DNA of 39,695 nt from Rubrivivax sp. GTDB taxonomy: Bacteria; Pseudomonadota; Gammaproteobacteria; Burkholderiales; Burkholderiaceae_C. The DNA lies in contig JAEUPE010000201.1 in NCBI GenBank assembly GCA_016790435.1, positions 1 to 39,695 on the forward strand, in the 5' to 3' direction. The position numbers and the translations under genes are program-made. Numbering within the stretch: position 1 is the first letter of the stretch; every line of letters starts with the position of its first letter. This document shows positions 17,191 to 24,045 of this stretch, piece by piece. The notes below the pieces were generated by a model. That model was not told where the DNA came from. It saw nothing but the letters and a program-made list of their open reading frames with translations, and ran no database searches.

Positions 17191-18078
17191 ATGCAGCCCG
17201 GCCCCTGGATCGATTCGCACTGTCACCTCGACGCCCCGGAATTCGACGTCGACCGCGAGGCCGTGCTGGCGAGGGCGCGCGCCGCCGGCGTCGGCCGGCT
17301 CGTCCTGCCGGCCGTTCGGGCGCGCGATTTCGAGGCCGTCCGCGGCCTGGCGCATGCGCACGGCCTGGGCTATGCACTCGGGCTCCACCCGCTGTACCTG
17401 GCGCAGGCCGACGAGGGTGATCTCGACCGGCTGGCCGAGGCGCTGCAGGCCCATCGCGATGATCCGCACCTCGTGGCTGTGGGCGAGATCGGCCTCGACC
17501 ACTTCGTGCCCGGGCTCGACCGGGCGTTGCAGGAGCGCTTCTATCTGGCGCAACTGCGTCTCGCGCGCGACGCTGGCCTGCCCGTCATCCTGCACGTGCG
17601 GCGCTCGGCCGATGCCTTGCTGGCCGGGCTGGCGCGCTTTGCCGTGCCGGGGGGCATCGCGCATGCGTTCAACGGCAGCCCGCAGCAGGCGCGGCGACTG
17701 GCCGAGCGTGGGTTCCGGCTCGGCTTCGGCGGCGCCATGACCTTCGAGCGTTCGCTGCAGATCCGTGCGCTGGCCGCCGAACTGCCGGCCGAGGTGCCGG
17801 TGCTGGAGACCGATGCGCCGGACATCCCGCCTTGGTGGCTCTATGCCAAGGCCGGCGAACGCGCCGTCGGCGCGCCGCAGGGGCGCAACGAGCCGGCTGA
17901 GCTGCCGCGCATCGCGCAGACGCTGGCGCAATTGCGCGGCTGGTCGATCGAGGAGACCGCGGCGCGCACCTCGGCCAACGTGCTGGCCGCGTTGCCGCGC
18001 ATGGCCGCGGTCCCGTTCGCTCCTCCGTTCGCCCCCCCGTTGGCGGCCCCGGCCTCGGCGCCGCCCACCGCCGCATGA
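17191..18078 (+). CDS. TatD-family metal-dependent hydrolase (DNase)
   Basis: This 295-residue TIM-barrel hydrolase shows the TatD ligands in order: DSHCHLD at residues 8-14, GEIGLDHF near 96, LHVRRS near 135, AHAFNGS near 157, and LETDAPDIPPWW near 207. TatD proteins are Mg-dependent 3'-5' exonucleases active on damaged or single-stranded DNA. An Ala/Pro-rich tail of about 25 residues follows the folded domain. The ATG at 17191 is chosen because DSHCHLD must lie near the N-terminus; the open frame upstream is not protein-like. It overlaps the next gene by 4 bases (ATGA), and the divergent protease gene lies 178 bases upstream. Confidence 0.92.
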   Translation: MQPGPWIDSHCHLDAPEFDVDREAVLARARAAGVGRLVLPAVRARDFEAVRGLAHAHGLGYALGLHPLYLAQADEGDLDRLAEALQAHRDDPHLVAVGEIGLDHFVPGLDRALQERFYLAQLRLARDAGLPVILHVRRSADALLAGLARFAVPGGIAHAFNGSPQQARRLAERGFRLGFGGAMTFERSLQIRALAAELPAEVPVLETDAPDIPPWWLYAKAGERAVGAPQGRNEPAELPRIAQTLAQLRGWSIEETAARTSANVLAALPRMAAVPFAPPFAPPLAAPASAPPTAA

Positions 18079-18581
18079 ACGCCTCCAAGATTCGCCTGCG
18101 AGGCTTGCCGCCGGTGCTGGCACCGCACACGCGCTGCGTCGTGCTCGGCAGTTTCCCGGGCGAGGCGTCGCTCGCGGCGCAGCAGTACTACGGCCATCCG
18201 CGCAACCACTTCTGGCCGCTGCTGGCCGCGATCTGGCAGGTGGATCTCGTGGCCCGGCCCTACGCGCAGCGGCTGGCCGAGGTGCGCCGGCGCGGCCTCG
18301 GCATCTGGGACGCTTATGCCAGCTGCCAACGCGAAGGCAGCCTCGACGCGGCCATCGAGGCGGCGGAGCCGAACGACTTTGCGCTGATGCTGCGGCGCGC
18401 GCGGGGCCTGAGGCTCGTGTTGCACAACGGCGCGGAGTCGGCGCGGGCCGCCAAGGCGCTGCAGGCGCTGGGGCTGCCGACACGGCGCCTGCCGTCGACG
18501 AGCCCGGCCAACGCGAGCTGGTCGTTCGAGCGCAAGCTCGCGGCATGGCGCGAGGCCTTCGAGGCCGGGGGCATCGCGTGA
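18075..18581 (+). CDS. DNA-deoxyinosine (hypoxanthine) glycosylase, UDG family 6
   Basis: This 168-residue protein belongs to the uracil-DNA-glycosylase superfamily. Seen: VLGSFPGEASLAAQQYYGHP (motif 1), then PRNHFWP with Asn44 at the position of the essential asparagine in family 6, GLGIWDAY near 75, and a motif 2 region LPSTSPANASW near 137-147. Family 6 enzymes remove hypoxanthine (deaminated adenine) from DNA and generally lack uracil activity. The start overlaps the tatD stop (ATGA) and the stop overlaps the next start (GTGA), so it is tightly coupled to both neighbours. Specificity is inferred from the family. Confidence 0.87.
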   Translation: MNASKIRLRGLPPVLAPHTRCVVLGSFPGEASLAAQQYYGHPRNHFWPLLAAIWQVDLVARPYAQRLAEVRRRGLGIWDAYASCQREGSLDAAIEAAEPNDFALMLRRARGLRLVLHNGAESARAAKALQALGLPTRRLPSTSPANASWSFERKLAAWREAFEAGGIA

Positions 18582-19435
18582 AGGCCGGCCTGAAGCCTGA
18601 CCTGAGGCCCGGCCCGCGCGCAGCGGCCGCCTTGCCCGAGGTGACGTTGTCCGAGTTCGACGGCGTGCGCTATCTGCACCTCGGCTCGCCCTGGGTGCAA
18701 GGGGCGATGCGCATCCGCAAGCCGCAGCTGGTGGAACTCGTCTACGTGCAGCGCATGCTCGCCAGCCTGCTGTGGCTGCCCGCCGAGGCGGTGGGAGAGG
18801 GGCGTGCCGTGCAGCTCGGGCTCGGTGCCGGCGCCATCACGCGGTTCACGGCACAGGCACTGCGCATGGCCACCACGGTCGTCGAGATCAACCGCGAGGT
18901 CGTCGAAGTGAACGCGCGCTGGTTCCACCTGCCGGCCGAGGCCGAGATCGTGGTGGGTGATGCCGGCGACTGGCTGGCGCAGGCCGATCCGGGCAGCGTG
19001 CGCCTGCTGCACGTGGACCTCTACGACCAGGATGCCGCCGCGCCAGTGCTGGACGACGCCCCTTTCTACGCGGCGTGCCGGCGCGTGCTGGAACGAACTG
19101 GCGGGCTCTTCAGCGTCAATTTGTTCGGTCGCCACGCCAGCTTCTCGCGCAGCATCGCGCTCGTGGCCGAAGCCTTTGGTGCCGACCAGGTGTGGAGCCT
19201 CACGCCCACGCGCGAGGGCAACGCGGTGGTCGTGGCCGGGCGCGGCGTGATCGTGCCCGGGCGCGACGAGCTGGGGGCACGGGCCGAGGCCATCGAGCGA
19301 CGCTTCGGGTCGCTGGGCTTGCCGGCGCGCAAGTGGCTGCGCATGGTGCGGCCTTACTCGCCGATCCGCTCACTGATCCACTCACCGATCGACACAACGT
19401 CAGTCGGCGCCCGTGACAAGCCGCCGCCCGACTGA
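18578..19435 (+). CDS. Spermidine-synthase-like SAM-binding protein
   Basis: This 285-residue protein has the Rossmann core of polyamine aminopropyltransferases: VQLGLGAGAITRF near residue 85 as the SAM-binding loop, VVEINREVVEVNARWF near 103, VVGDAGDWL near 124, and LLHVDLYDQDAAAP near 140 where true spermidine synthases have a D(S/A)xDP-type catalytic loop. The substrate-binding residues are therefore altered, and methyltransferase-type or other chemistry is possible. No membrane helices are present. The GTG at 18578 is used because it gives the 4-base overlap with the glycosylase stop; upstream codons in this frame lie inside that gene. The C-terminal 25 or so residues look unstructured. 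Confidence 0.75.
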   Translation: MKAGLKPDLRPGPRAAAALPEVTLSEFDGVRYLHLGSPWVQGAMRIRKPQLVELVYVQRMLASLLWLPAEAVGEGRAVQLGLGAGAITRFTAQALRMATTVVEINREVVEVNARWFHLPAEAEIVVGDAGDWLAQADPGSVRLLHVDLYDQDAAAPVLDDAPFYAACRRVLERTGGLFSVNLFGRHASFSRSIALVAEAFGADQVWSLTPTREGNAVVVAGRGVIVPGRDELGARAEAIERRFGSLGLPARKWLRMVRPYSPIRSLIHSPIDTTSVGARDKPPPD

Positions 19436-19480
19436 AGACCCACCGCCGCAGAATCCGTTCAACCCAACGCCCGCGCCGAC

Positions 19481-21313
19481 ATGTCGACGACCCAACACCG
19501 AAAGACCGCCGAGCGTGCGATGGAGAACTCCGCGCCACTGGTGGCCGCCGTCCCGAAGGGACGCCTCGACTGGCGCCAGCTGCTCGACTGGCTGCGTGAC
19601 GACGGCCTCGTCACCGGCGAGGAGGCCGACCGCGTGGCCCGTCGCTTCGGCGCCGGCACGTCCAGCCTGCACGCGCTCGTCCGCCTGGGCGGCGCTGGCC
19701 TCACGCGCCATGGCACGCAACGGCCGCTCGACACGGAGGCGCTCACCGAGTGGCTCGCCGGCCGCATCGGGCGCCCGTTCTTCCGCATCGACCCGCTGAA
19801 GGTCGACTTCGGTCGCCTGGCCGACGTGATGAGCGTGCAGTACGCGCAGCTTCGCCATGCGCTGCCGGTGGCGAGCAACGCCAGCGAAGTGACCATTGCC
19901 ACCGCCGAGCCCTTCGACACCGCCTGGGTCACCGAGATCGAGGCGCACACGCGCAAGCGCGTGAACCTGGTGCTGGCGCACCCCGAAGACCTGCGCCGCT
20001 ACACGACGGAGTTCTACGCCCTCACGCGCAGCGTGCGCGCCGCGGCCAAGAGCGGCGAGGTGTCGAGCGCGGCCAGCTTCGAGCAGCTCGTCGAGCTCGG
20101 CCGCAGCAACAAGCAGCTCGACGCCAACGACCAGGGTGTCGTGCAGGTGGTCGACTGGCTTTGGCAATACGCCTTCGACCAGCGCGCCAGCGACATCCAC
20201 CTCGAGCCGCGCCGCGACATGGGCGCCATCCGCTTCCGCATCGACGGCGTGCTGCACACCGTCTACCAGGTGCCGCTGACGGTGATGGGCGCAATGACGG
20301 CGCGCATCAAGCTGCTCGGTCGCATGGACGTGGTCGAGAAGCGACGGCCGCTGGACGGGCGCATCAAGACGGTGCGCCCGGCCACCGAGACCGAGAAGGG
20401 CGGCGAGGTCGAGATGCGCCTGTCGACGCTGCCCACCGCCTTCGGCGAGAAGATGGTGATGCGCATCTTCGACCCTGAAGCGGCGACGAAGACGATCGAC
20501 GGCCTCGGCTTCGCCGAACACGAGGCCGAGGCTTGGGGCCAGCTCATCCAGCGCCCGCACGGCATCATCCTGGTCACCGGCCCCACCGGCAGCGGCAAGA
20601 CGACGACGCTGTACAGCACGCTCAAGCGTCTCGCCACCGAAGAAGTGAACGTCTGCACCGTCGAGGACCCGATCGAGATGATCGAACCGGCGTTCAACCA
20701 GACGCAGGTGCAGTCCGCGCTCGACTTCGGCTTTGCCGAGGGCCTGCGCGCGCTGATGCGGCAGGACCCCGACATCATCATGGTCGGCGAGATCCGCGAC
20801 CTCGCCACGGCCGAGATGGCCATCCAGGCCGCGCTCACCGGCCACCTCGTCTTCAGCACGCTGCACACGAACGATGCGGTGGGCGCGGTGACGCGCCTGG
20901 CCGACCTCGGCGTGCCGGGTTACCTGATTGCCGCAACGGTGATCGGCGTGCTTGCGCAGCGCCTCGCGCGCACGCTTTGCCCGGCGTGCAAGCAGCGCGA
21001 CGACACCACCACGCGCGAGGCGCTCGACGAGATGGTGCGGCCCTGGCGCATCTCCGGCGGCGTGCGGCCCTACCGGCCGGTCGGCTGCCTCGAGTGCCGC
21101 AACACCGGCTACCGTGGCCGAGCCGGCCTGTACGAGTTGCTGGTCATGAGCGAGACCCTGCGCCGCCACATCCACCCTTCGCTCGACGCAACCGCGCTGG
21201 CCAAGCAGGCGGTGAAGGAGGGCATGCGGCCGCTGCGCCTGGCCGGTGCGATGCGCGTCGCCGAGGGCGTGACCACCCTCGAAGAGGTCCTGCGCGCCAC
21301 GCCGATGCTCTAG
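19481..21313 (+). CDS. GspE/PilB-type secretion or pilus ATPase (orphan)
   Basis: This 610-residue AAA+-like ATPase has an N-terminal MshEN-type domain (about 80-190) and a C-terminal motor domain. Seen: Walker A GPTGSGKTTT at 367-376, an Asp box around VEDPIEM, Walker B DPDIIMVGEIRD, a His box around LVFSTLHTNDA, and a tetracysteine zinc site Cys500/503 and Cys536/539 (CPAC and CLEC). These are all hallmarks of GspE/PilB assembly ATPases, which power type II secretion or type IV pilus extension. No GspF/PilC, pseudopilin or secretin gene is within the window on either side, so its machinery is encoded elsewhere. It follows the spermidine-synthase-like gene by 45 bases. Confidence 0.9.
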   Translation: MSTTQHRKTAERAMENSAPLVAAVPKGRLDWRQLLDWLRDDGLVTGEEADRVARRFGAGTSSLHALVRLGGAGLTRHGTQRPLDTEALTEWLAGRIGRPFFRIDPLKVDFGRLADVMSVQYAQLRHALPVASNASEVTIATAEPFDTAWVTEIEAHTRKRVNLVLAHPEDLRRYTTEFYALTRSVRAAAKSGEVSSAASFEQLVELGRSNKQLDANDQGVVQVVDWLWQYAFDQRASDIHLEPRRDMGAIRFRIDGVLHTVYQVPLTVMGAMTARIKLLGRMDVVEKRRPLDGRIKTVRPATETEKGGEVEMRLSTLPTAFGEKMVMRIFDPEAATKTIDGLGFAEHEAEAWGQLIQRPHGIILVTGPTGSGKTTTLYSTLKRLATEEVNVCTVEDPIEMIEPAFNQTQVQSALDFGFAEGLRALMRQDPDIIMVGEIRDLATAEMAIQAALTGHLVFSTLHTNDAVGAVTRLADLGVPGYLIAATVIGVLAQRLARTLCPACKQRDDTTTREALDEMVRPWRISGGVRPYRPVGCLECRNTGYRGRAGLYELLVMSETLRRHIHPSLDATALAKQAVKEGMRPLRLAGAMRVAEGVTTLEEVLRATPML

Positions 21314-21315
21314 CC

Positions 21316-21331
21316 GGCACCGGCCGGTGCC
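21316..21331. terminator. Perfect 16-base palindrome after the GspE-like gene
   Basis: GGCACCGG directly abuts CCGGTGCC, two bases after the stop codon. It could form part of a terminator stem or be a binding site for tctBA control; no T tract follows. Confidence 0.35.
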
Positions 21332-21428
21332 CCGCTGCCCTTACGTGGAAACCACAGCGGAGAACCCGTAGGGCGGTTCCTAGAATCGCGCGTCGATCGC
21401 CCGACTGGAGCGGTTGGAGGAGACGCGC

Positions 21429-21893
21429 TTGAAGATCAAGAGTGAGAAGGACTTCTGGGCCGGCCTGATGTTCCTCGTCACGGGCATCGGCTTTGCGTGG
21501 GGGGCCACCGTCTACAGCTTCGGCAGTTCGGCGCGGCCAGGCCCGGGCTACTTTCCGTTCGGCCTCGGCATCATCCTGGCGCTGCTCGGCGCGTTCCTCC
21601 TCTTCGAGGCCCTCACCATCGAGGTCGAGGGTGGCGACAAGATCGGCAGCTGGCCCATCAAGCAGGGCAGCATCATCCTCTTCGCGGTCGTGCTGTTCGG
21701 CCTTCTGCTGCCCAGGTTGGGCATGGCCATCACGTTGCCGGTGCTGATCATCGTCTCCAGCATGGCCAGCGGCGAGTTCAACTGGAAGGAGGTGGCGCTG
21801 AACACCGTCATCCTGACGGTGGGCTCGTGGGGCATCTTCATCAAGGGCCTGGGATTGACGATCCCGCTGTGGCCCACCTTCATCCAGTCCTGA
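21429..21893 (+). CDS. tctB: Tripartite tricarboxylate transporter small membrane subunit TctB
   Basis: This 154-residue membrane protein has four predicted helices. Seen: FWAGLMFLVTGIGFAWGATVY with the following GPGYFPFGLGIILALLGAFLL, which is the typical TctB start, then two more hydrophobic segments (ILFAVVLFGLLL and an ILTVGSWGIFI region). TctB assists the large TctA permease in Na+-driven carboxylate uptake. The TTG at 21429 is chosen because a GGAGGA ribosome-binding site lies 7 bases upstream; an in-frame TTG at 21414 overlaps that site and is less likely. tctA follows after 13 bases. Confidence 0.88.
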   Translation: MKIKSEKDFWAGLMFLVTGIGFAWGATVYSFGSSARPGPGYFPFGLGIILALLGAFLLFEALTIEVEGGDKIGSWPIKQGSIILFAVVLFGLLLPRLGMAITLPVLIIVSSMASGEFNWKEVALNTVILTVGSWGIFIKGLGLTIPLWPTFIQS

Positions 21894-21906
21894 GCAGGAG
21901 CGATCG

Positions 21907-23421
21907 ATGGAACTGCTCAACAACCTCGCGCTCGGCTTCGGCGTCGCGCTGTCGCTGACGAACCTGCTCTACGCGCTCATGGGCGCGCTGCTCGGTACGC
22001 TCATCGGCGTGCTGCCGGGCCTCGGCCCGGTGGCCACCATCGCGATGCTGCTGCCGAGCATCTATGCGCTCGATGCCACGCCGGCGCTCATCATGCTGGC
22101 CGGCATCTACTACGGCGCGCAGTACGGCGGCTCGACGACGGCCATCCTGATCAACGTGCCGGGTGAATCGGCCTCGGTCGTGACGGCCATCGACGGCTAC
22201 CAGATGGCGCGGCGCGGCCGTGCCGGCGCCGCGCTGGCGGCGGCGGGCCTCGGCTCGTTCTTCGCCGGCAGCGTGGCCACGTTGATCGTGGCGGCGTTTG
22301 CGCCGCCCCTCACCGAGCTGGCCTTCAAGTTCGGCCCGGCCGAGTACTTCTCGCTGATGGTGCTGGGACTGATCGGCGCCGTCGTGCTCGCCTCGGGTTC
22401 GCTGATCAAGGCGATCGCGATGATCATCCTCGGCCTGCTGCTGGGACAGATCAACACCGACGTCATCTCGGGCGTGCCGCGCTACAGCTTCGACATCCCC
22501 GAGCTCACCGACGGCATCGGCTTCGTCGCCATCGCGATGGGCGTGTTCGGCTTCGGCGAGATCATCATGAATCTCGCACGCCCGGAGGAGCACCGCGAGG
22601 TCTTCACGAAGGACGTGAAGGGGCTGTGGCCGACGCTGGAGGACTTCAAGAATGCCTACCCCGCGGTGTTGCGCGGCACGGCGCTCGGCTCGGTGCTCGG
22701 CGTGCTGCCGGGCGGCGGTGCGCTGCTGGCCTCGTTCGCCGCCTACACGCTGGAGAAGAAGGTCGGCGGCAAGCCCGGCGACGTGCCCTTCGGCCAGGGC
22801 AACATCCGCGGCATCGCCGGCCCCGAGAGCGCGAACAACGCCGGCGCGCAGACCTCGTTCATCCCGATGCTGACGCTCGGCATCCCGCCCAACGCGGTGA
22901 TGGCGCTCATGGTGGGCGCGATGACGATCAAGGGCATCCAGCCCGGCCCGCAGGTGATGACGAGCAATCCGCAGCTCTTCTGGGGCCTGATCGCCAGCAT
23001 GTGGGTGGGCAACTTCATGCTCATCATCCTGAACCTGCCGCTCATCGGCATCTGGATCAAGCTGCTGACGGTGCCCTACCGCTTCCTCTACCCGGCGATC
23101 CTGAGCTTCTGCTGCATCGGCCTGTACACGCTCAACAACAACAACTTCGACGTCTTCATGGCCGCCATCTTCGGCGTCATCGGCGTCGTGTTCTACAAGC
23201 TCGGCTGCGAACCGGCGCCGCTGCTGCTCGGCTTCATCCTCGGGCCGATGATGGAAGAGAACCTGCGCCGCGCGCTGCTGCTCTCGCGTGGCGACTGGAC
23301 GACCTTCGTGATGCGGCCCCTGTCCGGGGCGCTGCTGCTGGCGGCGCTGGCGATGATCGTGGTGGTGACGCTGCCGTCGATCAAGCGCAAGCGGGAGGAG
23401 GCCTTCCAGGAGGCGGACTGA
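21907..23421 (+). CDS. tctA: Tripartite tricarboxylate transporter large permease TctA
   Basis: This 504-residue protein has about 12 membrane helices and the TctA signature: VLPGLGPVATIAMLLP near residue 35, YYGAQYGGSTTAILINVPGE near 75, DGYQMARRGRAG near 97, and a second-half repeat with GVLPGGGALLASF near 265. It forms the transport channel of a three-part carboxylate transporter together with TctB and a periplasmic TctC receptor. An AGGAG ribosome-binding site lies 7 bases before the ATG. No TctC gene is next to it; Burkholderiales typically carry many TctC receptors elsewhere, so the substrate cannot be named. Confidence 0.93.
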   Translation: MELLNNLALGFGVALSLTNLLYALMGALLGTLIGVLPGLGPVATIAMLLPSIYALDATPALIMLAGIYYGAQYGGSTTAILINVPGESASVVTAIDGYQMARRGRAGAALAAAGLGSFFAGSVATLIVAAFAPPLTELAFKFGPAEYFSLMVLGLIGAVVLASGSLIKAIAMIILGLLLGQINTDVISGVPRYSFDIPELTDGIGFVAIAMGVFGFGEIIMNLARPEEHREVFTKDVKGLWPTLEDFKNAYPAVLRGTALGSVLGVLPGGGALLASFAAYTLEKKVGGKPGDVPFGQGNIRGIAGPESANNAGAQTSFIPMLTLGIPPNAVMALMVGAMTIKGIQPGPQVMTSNPQLFWGLIASMWVGNFMLIILNLPLIGIWIKLLTVPYRFLYPAILSFCCIGLYTLNNNNFDVFMAAIFGVIGVVFYKLGCEPAPLLLGFILGPMMEENLRRALLLSRGDWTTFVMRPLSGALLLAALAMIVVVTLPSIKRKREEAFQEAD

Positions 23422-23505
23422 GGGAAGGCTCGAGGGGCCGCATGGCTCCTCTGGCTCCTGTTGGCCCCTTGTGCCTTCCTGGCTCTCGCTGATTGCTGCC
23501 TGCGA

Positions 23506-23951
23506 GGGCGGCTGACCTTGCTGCGTGCCGGGTCTCGCCCCGGCGGGCGACCTACTTTCTTTGCTCGTGCAAAGAAAGTAGGCAAAGAAAGCACGTGAAT
23601 GTCCTGAGACGATGGATTGCTTCCTGAGGCGGGCCTCTATTTGGCCGGCGCGCTCCGGACGCAAACACCCACGAAACAGCGGCGCGCCACGACACGCGCT
23701 CATGAGAACGGCCAAGGCCGCCGTCGCAGCGCGCAGCGTCCGTCCCGAACTCCCGAGCGCCTGCCGAAGCGAGAAAGCCGGTCGTTGGTGTTTGTGGCCG
23801 GAGCGCACTGGCCAAATGGAGGCCCGCCTCCGCAGCGAGTCCATCGGATCAGAGCATCAAGGTGCTTTCTTTGCCTACTTTCTTTGCACCAGCAAAGAAA
23901 GTAGGTCGCCCGCCGGGGCGAGACCCGGCACGCAGCAAGGTCAGCCGCCCG
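23506..23951. repeat. Large imperfect inverted repeat (two ~170-base arms, 107-base centre), gene-free region
   Basis: The 624 bases between tctA and the MFS gene hold no convincing gene. The left arm (23506-23674) reads as the imperfect reverse complement of the right arm (23782-23951), with few mismatches near the outer ends and more toward the centre. Each arm contains its own near-perfect inner palindrome: CTACTTTCTTTG, a 6-base spacer, then CAAAGAAAGTAG (left 23552-23581; the right arm has its counterpart at about 23876-23905). Reading through the arms gives open frames containing FLCTSKESRSPAGARPGT, a string I recognise from spurious hypothetical proteins of this bacterial group. No transposase or target-site duplication is evident. 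Confidence 0.85.
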
Positions 23952-24045
23952 GGCAGTCAGCAACCAACCTCAGGTCTGCGCAACGGCGGACAAGCAGCGG
24001 GCAACGATCCGCCTCAACGCATCCCATGCGTTACCCTCGAACCGC

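Noticed and set aside
18578-19435. Bona fide spermidine synthase (speE)
   Set aside because: The usual catalytic D(S/A)xDP loop is replaced by VDLYDQD and no speD/speA neighbour is present, so the gene symbol is withheld.
21880-23844. 654-codon open frame on the minus strand across tctA and the repeat
   Set aside because: Its body is antisense to tctA and low-complexity (RRH/QQR-rich); its start lies in the inverted repeat. No protein-like features.
23506-23951. Insertion sequence with terminal inverted repeats
   Set aside because: The 107-base centre is too short for a transposase and no target duplication is visible; kept only as a repeat element.
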